This document shows positions 36,952-45,742 of a DNA stretch of 64,000 nt, piece after piece. The DNA lies in contig CAWELM010000014.1 in NCBI GenBank assembly GCA_963809815.1, forward strand, positions 308,121-372,120, written 5' to 3'. Position numbers and translations under genes: made by a program. Each line of letters opens with the position of its first letter. Positions within the stretch are counted from its first letter, which is position 1. Source of the stretch: CAVVJA01 sp963809815. Lineage in GTDB: Bacteria; Actinomycetota; Actinomycetes; Mycobacteriales; Jatrophihabitantaceae. The notes under the pieces were generated by a model. The model did no database searches and had not been told where the DNA came from. It saw nothing but the letters and a program-made list of their open reading frames with translations.

Positions 36952-38207
36952 GACGGCTCGAGGCGCTCTCGGCCGCCGAGCCAAGGGCGCAGCGCCTCGG
37001 GCACGTAGACCGACCCGTCTGGGCGCTGATGATGGTCGAGAAGGCAAGCAATCGTCCGGGAGATCGCGCACAACGTGCCGTTGAGGGTGGCGACCGGAAC
37101 CGTTCCGCTCCCGGTGCGAGTCCGGATGTTGAGCCGGCGAGCCTGGAACGTCGTGCAGTTCGACGTCGATGTCAGTTCGCGATACGTACCTTGCGACGGG
37201 AACCAGGCTTCGATGTCGTACTTGCGGGCCGCGCTCGAACCGAGATCGCCGGCGGCGATGTCAACCACCCGGTAGGCCAATTCCAGCTTGTCGAGGAATT
37301 CCCGTTCCCACGCGAGCAACTGTTGATGCTCATCCCGGGCGGTTTCTGCCGTGGTGTAGGAGAACATCTCGACCTTGTCGAACCAATGCACCCGGATGAT
37401 GCCGTGGGTGTCTTTCCCGTACGAGCCGGCTTCCCGCCGGAAACACGACGAGAAGCCCGCGTAGCGGCGCGGCAGTGACCCCGGGTCGAGGATCTCGTCG
37501 GCGTGATAGCCGGCGAGAGCGACCTCACTCGTGCCAACCAGGTACAGATCATCGGTGGCCAGGTGATACACCTCGGCCGAGTGCGTCCCGAGAAAGCCGG
37601 TGCCTTCCATCACTTCGGGCTTGACGAGTGCCGGCGCGATCACCGGGATCAAACCGGCCGCGGCCGCCTGGGCCATCGCCAGGTTCACCAGCGCGATCTC
37701 GAGCTGCGCCCCGACGCCGGTGAGGAAGTAGAACCGGCTCCCGCTGACCTTGGCGCCGCGTTCGGTGTCGATAGCGTCCAGCCGGGTGCCGATTTCCATG
37801 TGGTCACGCGGATCCTCGACGCGAGGCGGTACGCCAACCGTCTCGAGTGTGATCGAGTTCCGCTCGTCACCCGGCGGCACGCCGTCCTCGACGACATTTG
37901 GGATGGCAAGGTGAGCCTGCCGCAGCGCGGCATCGGCCTCGACCTCATCGGCCTCGGCCGACTTGACCTCGTCGGCAAGATGCCGGGCCTTGGTCAGCAG
38001 ATGCGGCCGCTCGGCCGGCGTCGCTTGGCTGATCACCCGCCCTATCGCCTTTTGCTCCGCTCGCAGCGCGTCTGCCCGGGTGACGGCCGCCCGGCGCCTG
38101 TCATCTGCGCCGAGAAGCACGTCGACGGCCGCCTCGTCCTCGCCGCGGGCACGTTGGGACGCCCGGACCCGGTCAGGGTCGTCGCGGACGAGGCGGAGAT
38201 CGATCAC
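36948..38207 (-). CDS. serS: Seryl-tRNA synthetase
   Basis: GTG 38207 gives 419 residues beginning VIDLRLVRDDPDRVR, the normal SerRS N-terminus and the length of the mycobacterial enzyme. ATG 38231 would add eight residues. An N-terminal coiled-coil tRNA-binding arm precedes the class II core: motif 2 FSSCFRREAGSYGKDTHGII and motif 3 at LNGTLCAISRTIACLL (usual form GTxxAxxRxxxAxxE). It charges tRNA-Ser. The HAD gene overlaps its stop. The gap to the divergent zincin gene is 70 bp. Confidence 0.96.
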   Translation of the reverse strand: MIDLRLVRDDPDRVRASQRARGEDEAAVDVLLGADDRRRAAVTRADALRAEQKAIGRVISQATPAERPHLLTKARHLADEVKSAEADEVEADAALRQAHLAIPNVVEDGVPPGDERNSITLETVGVPPRVEDPRDHMEIGTRLDAIDTERGAKVSGSRFYFLTGVGAQLEIALVNLAMAQAAAAGLIPVIAPALVKPEVMEGTGFLGTHSAEVYHLATDDLYLVGTSEVALAGYHADEILDPGSLPRRYAGFSSCFRREAGSYGKDTHGIIRVHWFDKVEMFSYTTAETARDEHQQLLAWEREFLDKLELAYRVVDIAAGDLGSSAARKYDIEAWFPSQGTYRELTSTSNCTTFQARRLNIRTRTGSGTVPVATLNGTLCAISRTIACLLDHHQRPDGSVYVPEALRPWLGGRERLEPS

Positions 38208-38277
38208 GGCGCCCAGGTTACTGACCGTCATTCGGCATCCCGGCGCCCTGCACGTAGGGCGCTGGCAAAATGCACAG

Positions 38278-38625
38278 ATGCTGTCGGTATCGCGGTCTCG
38301 GTTCGACGTGCTGGTCGACGATGCGCTCGACACGATTCCAGAGCGACTGCTGGGGATGCTCGACAACGTGGTCGTGCAGACCGCAGACGAGGACCCGGAC
38401 GATCCGACACTTCTCGGCATCTACCAGGGTACGGCGCTCACCGACCGGCTGTCCGACTACACCTTCGCGCTGCCCGACACGATTACGGTCTATCGGCTGC
38501 CGATCCTGGCCCAGTGCGTCGATGAGGAAGAAGTCGCGCGCGAGGTCGCCATCACCGTGGTCCACGAGATCGGCCACCATTTCGGCATCGACGAAGAGCG
38601 GCTGCACGAGCTCGGCTGGGGCTAG
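38278..38625 (+). CDS. Small zincin-like metallopeptidase
   Basis: ATG 38278 gives 115 residues containing the zinc motif VVHEIGHHFGIDEERLHELGW (HExxHxxGxxxxxLxxLG), the mark of the minimal MMP-like PF06262 family. It has no signal peptide or pro-region. M. tuberculosis has a homologue (Rv3836) also next to serS (Rv3834c), so this linkage is conserved. The substrate of the family is unknown. The following GroES-like gene starts 20 bases after the stop. Confidence 0.9.
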   Translation: MLSVSRSRFDVLVDDALDTIPERLLGMLDNVVVQTADEDPDDPTLLGIYQGTALTDRLSDYTFALPDTITVYRLPILAQCVDEEEVAREVAITVVHEIGHHFGIDEERLHELGWG

Positions 38626-38644
38626 TCCTATTAGGCTGTGCTTC

Positions 38645-38962
38645 GTGGGCGACCGGTTGCCAATCAAGATGCTGCACGACCGCGTGCTGGTCCGGATGTC
38701 CCGCGAGGAGGGGGAACGCCGCTCGTCCGGCGGGATTCTCATTCCGGCGACCGCCCAGATATCGAAGCGGCTGATCTGGGGCGAGGTGCTGGCGGTCGGC
38801 AACCACGTGCGCACCGTCGAGGTCGGCGATCACGTGCTGTTCAGCCCGGATGATCGCCATGAGGTGGAAATCTCGGGCGAGGATTACCTGCTCCTGCGCG
38901 AGCGGGACATTCACGCCGTGGCGGCCAAGCGCGTCGAGTCGAACACCGGCCTTTACCTCTGA
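38645..38962 (+). CDS. GroES-like co-chaperonin, orphan
   Basis: GTG 38645 gives 105 residues; ATG 38669 (MLHDRVLVRM) is the alternative. The Cpn10 fold is evident from LHDRVLVRMSREEGERRSSGG and the mobile-loop-like SSGGILIPATAQ, then WGEVLAVGNHVRTVEVGDHVLF. In GroES the mobile loop binds GroEL. No groEL is adjacent, and the C-terminal strand is divergent (ESNTGLYL). It may be a second, specialised co-chaperonin rather than the main GroES. It probably shares a transcript with the zincin gene. Confidence 0.85.
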   Translation: MGDRLPIKMLHDRVLVRMSREEGERRSSGGILIPATAQISKRLIWGEVLAVGNHVRTVEVGDHVLFSPDDRHEVEISGEDYLLLRERDIHAVAAKRVESNTGLYL

Positions 38963-38977
38963 GCGCGGCACAACCGG

Positions 38978-39919
38978 TCAGCCGCTGCCCCGGCCCGTCT
39001 CTCGAACCCGCGCCAGCCAGTCGCGGGAGCGGCGGAAATCGGCGTCGGTTCGTCCGCGCGGCACCGCATCGAGCGCGCCGTCGCGGCGAGGATACGAACC
39101 GAGGTACCGGACATCGGCGCAGACCCGCTTCAATGCGGCCAGTGCGTCCCCGACCCGCTCCTCGGTGATATGCCCCTCGCAGTCGATCGAGAAGCAGTAC
39201 TGCCCGATGCGCTCCTTGGTTGGGCGCGACTCGATGCGAGTCAAGTTCACGCCGCGGGAGGCGAATTCGGTGAGGATCTCCAGCAGCGCGCCGGCATGAT
39301 CCGCCCGAAGGTAGGCCACGAGCGTGGTGCGGTCATTCCCGGATGCTGGCGGTGGCGTGCCGGCCCGCGTCAGCAGCACGAACCGGGTGACTGCCCCTCG
39401 GTGGTCGGCAATGTCATGGGCCAGCGTGGCGAGCCCATATAGCTCGCCGGCAGCGGGCGGCGCGACCGCGGCATCGCAGACCCCAGTTGCGGCGGCTTGC
39501 GCGCCGGCCGCGGTCGAGGAGACGAGCGACACCTCGACAGTGGGCAAGGTCTCGTGGAGGAACCGCCTGACTTGCGCCTCGGCGTGCGGGTGAGTCGCGA
39601 GGGTGCGCACGTCGGCGAGCTCGGTCCCCGGCTGGGCGAGCAGATCGAAGACCACTGGCAAGTAGGTCTCCTCGGCGATTACCAGCGGCGCACCGCCCGC
39701 GAGTTCGTCCAGCGTGGCCGGCACCGCACCCTCGATTGAGTTCTCCATCGGAACCAAGGCGCCGTCGACCTTGCCGGTCCGCACGGCGTCGACGGCCAGC
39801 GTCACGGTGGTACACGGAAGCAGCTCTGCCTCTACGGCGATCGGGAGTGTGCGCAACGCGGCATGCGCGAACGTGCCGGCCGGGCCGAGAAATGCCAGCC
39901 GGAGCCGGGCATGCGTCAC
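38978..39919 (-). CDS. pheA: Prephenate dehydratase
   Basis: The protein has 313 residues. The PDT domain has LAFLGPAGTFAHAAL at the N-terminus, ALVPMENSIEGAVPATLDEL, and a Thr-Arg-Phe block in HRGAVTRFVLLTR. The C-terminal ACT domain carries NLTRIESRPTKERIGQYCF, the phenylalanine-binding ESRP motif for feedback inhibition. It converts prephenate to phenylpyruvate. It lies two genes from the aromatic aminotransferase that can complete phenylalanine synthesis. The mycobacterial homologue Rv3838c is likewise close to serS. Confidence 0.95.
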   Translation of the reverse strand: MTHARLRLAFLGPAGTFAHAALRTLPIAVEAELLPCTTVTLAVDAVRTGKVDGALVPMENSIEGAVPATLDELAGGAPLVIAEETYLPVVFDLLAQPGTELADVRTLATHPHAEAQVRRFLHETLPTVEVSLVSSTAAGAQAAATGVCDAAVAPPAAGELYGLATLAHDIADHRGAVTRFVLLTRAGTPPPASGNDRTTLVAYLRADHAGALLEILTEFASRGVNLTRIESRPTKERIGQYCFSIDCEGHITEERVGDALAALKRVCADVRYLGSYPRRDGALDAVPRGRTDADFRRSRDWLARVRETGRGSG

Positions 39920-40009
39920 GGGGTGAGCGTAGCCAGAACTGAGAGCAGCAAAGTCGTTAGTGTCGACTGATCGACTTCCTCGCTGCGTTCGGACTCGCGT
40001 TCGGGGCTG

Positions 40010-40201
40010 GTGGCCCGACAGGGCGAGGCGGTCGCGGTGGCGCTAGGGGCCTGGACGGCGCTGCTATCGGTCGCTGCGATCGCCGTCGGAGCGGGCAAGC
40101 TCTTGGTTCGGCGCGTGCCGGTTGGGATCGTGCACCGCGTGACGGGCGGGCTGTTCGCGGTGCTCGCCCTGCTCGCAGCCAGCAACGCAGTCCGTGGCTG
40201 A
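40010..40201 (+). pseudogene. C-terminal fragment of a TMEM165/GDT1 (UPF0016) membrane protein
   Basis: This 63-codon frame from GTG 40010 encodes AVAVALGAWTALLSVAAIAV and GIVHRVTGGLFAVLALLAA, which resemble the last two helices of UPF0016 cation transporters, normally about 190 residues. Just upstream, in another frame at about 39967-40008, LIDFLAAFGLAFGAG resembles the N-terminal helix of the same family, without the expected ELGDKT motif. I infer a gene that lost its middle and was frameshifted. A short functional two-helix protein is the alternative. The gap 39920-40341 holds nothing else I recognise except the promoter region of hppD. Confidence 0.5.
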
Positions 40202-40341
40202 TATCCAGCACATTTGTATACCGGCCACGGCGTTCTGCTCGTCATACTGCACACCATGTGTGGCTGAGAAACGCACAGTTGCGTAGCACGATGGACCGGC
40301 GGACGGTGGCCGGTAAGACCGTGTGGCAAGGGAGCGCGCCG

Positions 40342-41538
40342 ATGTCGAGCATTGTCGATCTGACCCCCGAGGAGCGCGCAGCGCACCTGACCATAGCGCG
40401 CCTCAAGCAGCTCGTCGGACTCGTTGACTATGACGAGTCGACCGACCCGTTCCCGGTGACGGCCATGGACGCCGTGGTCTTCGTCGCAGGCAACGCCACG
40501 CAGAGCGCGCACTACTACCAGCACGCCTTCGGCATGAATCTCGTGGGATACACCGGGCCGGAGACGGGCAACCGGGATCACGTCGGCTACGTCCTCACGT
40601 CGGGCTCGGCCCGTTTCGTCATCCTCGGCGGAGTGGGCCCGGACGGGCGCTACCTCGACCACCATCGGCGCCACGGTGACGGGGTGGTCGACCTCGCCCT
40701 CGAAGTGCCGGACGTCGACCGGTGCATCGCGCACGCTCGGGCCGCTGGAGCCACCGTCCTCGAGGAGCCGCACGACGTCAGCGACGATCACGGCACAGTG
40801 CGGACAGCCGCCATCGCCGCCTACGGCGACACGCGACACACCCTGATCGACCGGTCCCGTTATCGGGGCGTTTATTTGCCCGGCTACGTCGAACGGCCAT
40901 CGGCGAAGCCCGGCAAGCGCCAGCGGCTCTTCCAGGCAATCGACCATTGCGTCGGGAACGTCGAGCTGGGTCAGATGGACCGGTGGGTGGACTTCTACCA
41001 CCGAGTCATGGGATTCGTGAACATGGCCGAATTCGTCGGCGACGACATCGCGACCGAATACTCCGCGTTGATGTCGAAGGTCGTGGCGAACGGCAACCAC
41101 CGCGTCAAATTCCCACTGAACGAGCCGGCAATCGGTAAGCGGCGGAGTCAGATCGACGAGTACCTGCAGTTCTACGGCGGCGCGGGTTGCCAGCACATTG
41201 CCCTAGCCACCAACGACATCCTGCGCACCGCCGACGAGATGCGCTCCCGTGGCATCGAATTCCTCGATACGCCGGACTCCTACTATGACGATCCGGAACT
41301 GCGATCGCGGATCGGACACGTGCGGGTACCCATCGAGGAACTGAAGGCGCGCCGGATCCTCGTGGATCGCGACGAGGACGGCTACCTGCTGCAGATCTTC
41401 ACCAAGCCGGTCGGCGATCGGCCGACGATGTTCTACGAACTCATCGAACGGCATGGGTCCCTGGGCTTCGGCAAGGGGAACTTCAAAGCCCTGTTCGAGG
41501 CCATCGAGCGCGAGCAAGAACGCCGCGGGAACCTGTGA
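40342..41538 (+). CDS. hppD: 4-hydroxyphenylpyruvate dioxygenase
   Basis: ATG 40342 follows GGGAG and gives 398 residues. The tandem VOC fold includes VFVAGNATQSAHYYQHAFGM, metal ligands in AIDHCVGNVELGQMDRWVDFY and GCQHIALATNDI, and the C-terminal YLLQIFTKPVGDRPTMFYEL with the Glu ligand. It converts 4-hydroxyphenylpyruvate to homogentisate in tyrosine degradation, using Fe(II) and O2. It is first in a run with an aromatic aminotransferase and hutI. No homogentisate dioxygenase is present in the window. Confidence 0.96.
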   Translation: MSSIVDLTPEERAAHLTIARLKQLVGLVDYDESTDPFPVTAMDAVVFVAGNATQSAHYYQHAFGMNLVGYTGPETGNRDHVGYVLTSGSARFVILGGVGPDGRYLDHHRRHGDGVVDLALEVPDVDRCIAHARAAGATVLEEPHDVSDDHGTVRTAAIAAYGDTRHTLIDRSRYRGVYLPGYVERPSAKPGKRQRLFQAIDHCVGNVELGQMDRWVDFYHRVMGFVNMAEFVGDDIATEYSALMSKVVANGNHRVKFPLNEPAIGKRRSQIDEYLQFYGGAGCQHIALATNDILRTADEMRSRGIEFLDTPDSYYDDPELRSRIGHVRVPIEELKARRILVDRDEDGYLLQIFTKPVGDRPTMFYELIERHGSLGFGKGNFKALFEAIEREQERRGNL

Positions 41539-41551
41539 GAGGCTGACAGGC

Positions 41552-42610
41552 ATGGCCGTCCGGTTGCGCGAGGCGCTGGCGACGTTGCCCGGGTACGTCG
41601 GTGGGCGCACGGTGCCTGGCGCGGTCAAGCTCGCGAGTAACGAGACGCCGTACCCGGCTCTGCCGCACGTAGTCGCTCGGCTGACGGACACCCTACGAGC
41701 GGCCAACCGCTATCCCGACCCTGCTTCGTCCAAACTCACAGCGGCGCTGGCCGAGCGGTACGAGCTACCGGTCACCCGGGTCGTCGTGGGATGCGGGTCC
41801 GTCTCGCTGTGCCAGCAGCTTGTCCAGATCAGCACCCAGGTCGGCGACGAGGTGGTTTACGGGTGGCGGGCATTCGAGGCCTATCCAATCGTGGCGGCCA
41901 TTGCCGGTGCCGCGCACACTCGGGTGCCGCTGCGGGATGAGGTGCACGACCTCGCGGCGATGGCCGACGCGGTAACCGACGCCACTCGATTGGTGTTCGT
42001 GTGCAACCCGAACAATCCAACCGGCACGGCGGTCCGGGCGGCCGACTTGACGGCGTTCCTCGCCGCGGTGCCGGATCATGTGCTCGTCGTACTCGACGAG
42101 GCCTACCACGAGTTCGTAACCGATCCCGATGTGCCGGACGGCCGGACGCTTCTCGACGATCATCCCAACCTCGTGGTGTTGCGTACGTTCTCCAAGGCAT
42201 ACGGGCTCGCCGGACTGCGGGTTGGTTACGCGTTGGCCGGCGACCAGTCGGTGGCAACCGGCCTCAAGCAGGTGCAGGTGCCGTTCGCAGTCAGCCAGCT
42301 CGCTCAGGACGCTGCCCTTGCGTGCCTGGAGCCGGAAGCGGAAAAGGAGCTGTTCACGCGGGTCGAGACGGTTCTCGCGGAGCGGGCCCGGGTCGGGGAT
42401 GCGTTACGTGAGATGGGGTACGCCGTCCCACCGACCCAGGCGAACTTCGTCTGGCTTGCCCTGGGCGAGCGCACCGCCGATTGGGCCGCGGGCTGCGCGG
42501 AACAGCGGGTCATTGTCCGGCCGTTCGCCGGCGAGGGTGCCCGGGTGACAATCGGAACAGCCGACGAGAACGACCAGTTCCTGGATGCTGCGCGCGCCCT
42601 AGCCGAATGA
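41552..42610 (+). CDS. Aromatic amino acid / histidinol-phosphate aminotransferase family
   Basis: ATG 41552 gives 352 residues of fold-type I. Landmarks are KLASNETPYP, VFVCNPNNPTGTAV, VLDEAYHEFV and RTFSKAYGLAGLRVGYA with the PLP Lys. The family holds HisC and the actinobacterial Pat/HisC2 enzymes, which transaminate phenylpyruvate and related acids. Its position directly after hppD (13-bp gap) favours an aromatic substrate, either making 4-hydroxyphenylpyruvate from tyrosine or phenylalanine from phenylpyruvate. Its stop overlaps the hutI start. A histidinol-phosphate role cannot be excluded. Confidence 0.88.
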   Translation: MAVRLREALATLPGYVGGRTVPGAVKLASNETPYPALPHVVARLTDTLRAANRYPDPASSKLTAALAERYELPVTRVVVGCGSVSLCQQLVQISTQVGDEVVYGWRAFEAYPIVAAIAGAAHTRVPLRDEVHDLAAMADAVTDATRLVFVCNPNNPTGTAVRAADLTAFLAAVPDHVLVVLDEAYHEFVTDPDVPDGRTLLDDHPNLVVLRTFSKAYGLAGLRVGYALAGDQSVATGLKQVQVPFAVSQLAQDAALACLEPEAEKELFTRVETVLAERARVGDALREMGYAVPPTQANFVWLALGERTADWAAGCAEQRVIVRPFAGEGARVTIGTADENDQFLDAARALAE

Positions 42611-43752
42611 GCGTTCTGCTTACCAACATCGGGCTGCTGGCCACGCAGGACCCGGAGCTCGGTGAGCTGACCGATGCCGCGATCGTGCTATCCGACGATC
42701 GGACTGCGTGGGTCGGTCCGGCGGCCCGGGCGCCGGCGGCCGATGAGCAAGCTGATCTCGACGGACGGGCGGTGCTGCCCGGGTTCGTTGACTCCCACGC
42801 CCATCTGGTGTTCGCCGGCGACCGAGCGGCCGAGTTTGCCGCCCGGATGGCCGGGACCCGCTATGTCGCCGGCGGCATCCAGACGACGGTGGCAGCAACC
42901 CGGGCGGCGTCGGATGATGTCCTGCGGGCCAATCTCGCCCGCCTGGCCCGCGAACTTCTCGTCGCGGGCGTCACGACTTTCGAGTGCAAGTCCGGATACG
43001 GACTTGATGTGTCTCAGGAGCAACGCTCGCTTCGGCTCGCCAGTGAGTTCACGCCGGAAACCACGTTCCTCGGCGCGCACGTCGTGCCGCCGGAGGTCGC
43101 ACGGGAGGACTACCTCGCGAGCGTGTGCGGACCGATGCTCGCGGCGTGCGCCCCGCACGCAAGGTGGGTCGACGCGTTCTGCGAAGACGGAGCCTTCAGC
43201 GTCGACGAGTGTCGTCTCGTACTACAAGCCGGACTGGCCGCAGGGTTGGGCGCCCGGCTGCACGCGAACCAGCTTGGGCCCGGGCCGGGCGTTGGACTGG
43301 CGGTCGAGCTCGGGGCGGCAAGCGCCGACCACTGCACGTACCTGACCTCAGCCGATGTGGACGATCTGGCCACCGGGTCAACGGTGGCGACGTTGCTGCC
43401 CCTGGTCGAGTTCTCCACGCGTTCGCCGTACCCGGACGCCCGGACACTCCTTGACGCCGGCGCCGCCGTCGCGATCGCCACCGACTGCAATCCCGGCTCG
43501 GGCTACTCGACATCGATGCCGCTTGCCATCGCGCTGGCTGTGCGCGAGATGCGTATGACGCCGCGCGAGGCAGTCTATGCGGCAACGATGGGCGGCGCGG
43601 CCGCCCTTCGCCGCGATGACATCGGGCGGATCGCGGTGGGGCAACGGGCCGATCTGACGGTGCTCGAGGCGCCGTCCTACATACATCTGGCCTACCGGCC
43701 CGGTGTTCCGCTAATCGCGCAGGTCTGGCGTTCCGGCGTCCGCGTCGTTTGA
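42607..43752 (+). CDS. hutI: Imidazolonepropionase
   Basis: ATG 42607 overlaps the aminotransferase stop and gives 381 residues. It is an amidohydrolase with metal ligands in PGFVDSHAHLVFAGDRAAEF, the family block TTFECKSGYGLD, the His in RLHANQLGPG and the Asp in IATDCNPGSGYSTSMP. It hydrolyses imidazolone propanoate to N-formimino-glutamate, step three of histidine degradation. hutU and hutH lie on the opposite strand 11 kb away, so the pathway is split. No hutF/hutG-type gene was found here. Confidence 0.95.
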   Translation: MSVLLTNIGLLATQDPELGELTDAAIVLSDDRTAWVGPAARAPAADEQADLDGRAVLPGFVDSHAHLVFAGDRAAEFAARMAGTRYVAGGIQTTVAATRAASDDVLRANLARLARELLVAGVTTFECKSGYGLDVSQEQRSLRLASEFTPETTFLGAHVVPPEVAREDYLASVCGPMLAACAPHARWVDAFCEDGAFSVDECRLVLQAGLAAGLGARLHANQLGPGPGVGLAVELGAASADHCTYLTSADVDDLATGSTVATLLPLVEFSTRSPYPDARTLLDAGAAVAIATDCNPGSGYSTSMPLAIALAVREMRMTPREAVYAATMGGAAALRRDDIGRIAVGQRADLTVLEAPSYIHLAYRPGVPLIAQVWRSGVRVV

Positions 43753-43773
43753 CCTGCGGCGAACGATGTTTCT

Positions 43774-44427
43774 CTAGACGTCGGCGAATGCGGTCGAACG
43801 GAGGGCATCCACTCCGTCGGACAGCTGGGCCACGCGCCCGTCGTCGACGGTGCCGCCGCAGCGCACCAGCCAGTTGGCCACCATCCGATGACCGCCGTGC
43901 GTAAGCACCGACTCGGGGTGGAACTGCACCCCATCGATCGGGAGCGTTCGGTGACGCAGCGCCATGACCACGCCAGACCGAGACCGGCCGGTCACGATGA
44001 TCTCCTTGGGCAGGGCCGCCTCATCGACAGCCAGCGAGTGGTAGCGCGTGGCGGTGAACGGCGACGGAAGCCCGGCGAGAACGCCCGAACCGTCGTGCAC
44101 AATCTCGCTCGTCTTGCCGTGCAGCAGCTCGGGTGCGCGAATGATGGGCGCGCCGAATACCGCACCGATTGCCTGGTGACCGAGACACACGCCGAACAGC
44201 GGCAGCCCTGTCGTCGCACACGCAGTGACCAGCGGCATGCTTTGGCCGGCCTCCTGGGGGATACCCGGTCCGGGTGAGATGAGCACGCCGTCGACGTTCA
44301 GCTCGGCCAGATCGGGCGGTGACACCGCGTCATTGCGGCGAACGATCACCTCGGCCCCCAGCTGGGCCAGGTACTGAACGAGGTTGTAGACGAAGCTGTC
44401 GTAGTTGTCGACGACAAGGATCCTCAC
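43774..44427 (-). CDS. Anthranilate / aminodeoxychorismate synthase glutamine amidotransferase
   Basis: The product is a 217-residue class I glutamine amidotransferase. The nucleophile elbow is GVCLGHQAIG, with His and Glu in DGVQFHPESVLT and the oxyanion region ISPGPGIPQEAG. It begins MRILVVDNYDSFVYNLVQYL, typical of TrpG/PabA. It supplies ammonia to a chorismate-using synthase. In mycobacteria the homologue at this locus is called trpG (Rv0013), but TrpG and PabA cannot be separated by sequence here and no synthase subunit is adjacent. Confidence 0.92.
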   Translation of the reverse strand: MRILVVDNYDSFVYNLVQYLAQLGAEVIVRRNDAVSPPDLAELNVDGVLISPGPGIPQEAGQSMPLVTACATTGLPLFGVCLGHQAIGAVFGAPIIRAPELLHGKTSEIVHDGSGVLAGLPSPFTATRYHSLAVDEAALPKEIIVTGRSRSGVVMALRHRTLPIDGVQFHPESVLTHGGHRMVANWLVRCGGTVDDGRVAQLSDGVDALRSTAFADV

Positions 44428-44550
44428 CCGTCTGCCCCTAACACTCGGTCGCTCATCAGCATCGCCTGTTCGCGCAAGCGACCGGCGCCCCGCGAAATCG
44501 CTTCGGGTGACCGTCGTCAGCGGCTCGGTCGGGCCGCGTCTCGGTCATCG

Positions 44551-45291
44551 TCATCCCGCCTTCGCGTAGTCCAGCGCCAACGGGCCATCGTAGGCCGGCA
44601 GCTGCAGGTGATCTTGGGATTCGACCGTGTATCCCAGGCCGTAGTACGAGGCGGCCTGGCGGTACAGCGTCACACCAGGCGAACGATCAAGTTCTTTGGA
44701 CATCGCGTCGGCCGGACCGATTGCCTCGATCTGATACGGCGGCGAGTAGACCCGGCCGTTCAGCAACAGGGTGTTCCCGACGCATCGCACTGCGCTGGTG
44801 GCGATGAGCCGCTGACCGGCGACGCCGACCGCGTCGGCGCCGCCAGCCCACAGCGCGTTGACGACCGCCTGTAGATCTGATTGGTGCACGACGAGCTGAT
44901 TCGGGTCGGCCGTCGAATCGTCAGGGACCGTGGGCGCGTCGTCCAGCACGACGAGGATCCCTGGCCCCGACACCGCCTGGCGGCCGGCCGCGAGGAGCAG
45001 CGGCGCCTCCTCGGTCTTCAACCGGCCGACCTGGGTGTCGTCTGCGGCTGCCGCATCGGTCGCAGCCTTGGCCTCGGCCTGCAGCTGTCGCAATGTCGCG
45101 GACTCGGCGTCGACCTGACGCTCGGCGTTCCGAACCAGATCGGCGAGGTCGGCCGTGGCGGGTGACCGCAGCTCTTGACCCTTCGCGGTTTCGTGGCTGG
45201 TGGCGAACAACAGCCCAGCCACGAGGCACACGATCGGCACGATGACCCGCCATATGCCGGTCGGGGTCAGCGCCGCTCGCCACCCCTTCAT
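44551..45291 (-). CDS. DUF881 family membrane-anchored protein
   Basis: ATG 45291, preceded by GGGAGCG, gives 246 residues. One N-terminal membrane helix (IWRVIVPIVCLVAGLLFATS) is followed by a coiled-coil region (about residues 50-90, Ala/Gln/Glu-rich) and the DUF881 domain with GPGILVVLDD, NALWAGGADAVGVAGQRL and TLLLNGRVYSPPYQIEAIG. The family is linked to division/sporulation loci and lies between trpG and crgA in many actinomycetes (Rv0012). Its biochemical role is unknown. The 123-bp gap to trpG contains no recognised gene. Confidence 0.88.
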   Translation of the reverse strand: MKGWRAALTPTGIWRVIVPIVCLVAGLLFATSHETAKGQELRSPATADLADLVRNAERQVDAESATLRQLQAEAKAATDAAAADDTQVGRLKTEEAPLLLAAGRQAVSGPGILVVLDDAPTVPDDSTADPNQLVVHQSDLQAVVNALWAGGADAVGVAGQRLIATSAVRCVGNTLLLNGRVYSPPYQIEAIGPADAMSKELDRSPGVTLYRQAASYYGLGYTVESQDHLQLPAYDGPLALDYAKAG

Positions 45292-45399
45292 CGGATGCGC
45301 TCCCTCGTCGCTGTGCCCGGCCACATGTCGCGGCGGTATTCTGGGTGATATTCCGTCGGCTGTTCACGCTAGCCGCACACAAGCGTGGTAGGAGAATCC

Positions 45400-45663
45400 G
45401 TGCCCAAGTCGAAGGTGCGCAAGAAGACCGAGCCGACACTGCGCACGAGCACGCTCGCGCCCAGCGGGCACGCCGTACGTCCGTCGCCGCGTTGGTATCC
45501 GATCGTGATGGCCGCCATCCTGGTCCTCGGCTTGGCCTGGATCGTTGTCTACTACTTGGCCGGCAGCTCAGTCCCGCTCATGAAAGATCTCGGCGCGTGG
45601 AACTTTGCCGTCGGTTTCGGCTTGATGGTCATCGGCCTCGGGATGGCTGTGCGCTGGCATTGA
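45400..45663 (+). CDS. crgA: Cell division protein CrgA
   Basis: GGAG six bases before GTG 45400 sets the start. The 87-residue product begins with a basic PKSKVRKK segment and has two membrane helices (PIVMAAILVLGLAWIVVYYL and NFAVGFGLMVIGLGMAVRWH), the standard CrgA layout. CrgA interacts with FtsZ-ring and peptidoglycan-synthesis proteins in actinobacteria and affects septation. It is divergent from the DUF881 gene, the conserved arrangement near oriC. Confidence 0.95.
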   Translation: MPKSKVRKKTEPTLRTSTLAPSGHAVRPSPRWYPIVMAAILVLGLAWIVVYYLAGSSVPLMKDLGAWNFAVGFGLMVIGLGMAVRWH

Positions 45664-45711
45664 TCGGCGCTACGACCTCGGGCCACTCGGATTACAGCTC
45701 TGTAGTTTCAT

Positions 45712-45723
45712 CCCCAGCTGGGG
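45712..45723. promoter_or_regulatory. Palindrome in the crgA / PH-gene gap
   Basis: CCCCAGCTGGGG is a perfect 12-base palindrome, followed directly by ACAAGCCTGTGGAAAG. It lies in the 79-bp gap before the GTG start of the PH-domain gene. It may be a regulator site. The neighbouring GGGGACAA and TGTGGAAA words look vaguely like DnaA boxes but do not match the consensus. Confidence 0.3.
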
Positions 45724-45742
45724 ACAAGCCTGTGGAAAGCCG

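Noticed and set aside
45712..45740. DnaA boxes or oriC in the crgA gap
   Set aside because: Only one weak TGTGGAAA-like word and a palindrome are present; there is no cluster of DnaA boxes or AT-rich region.
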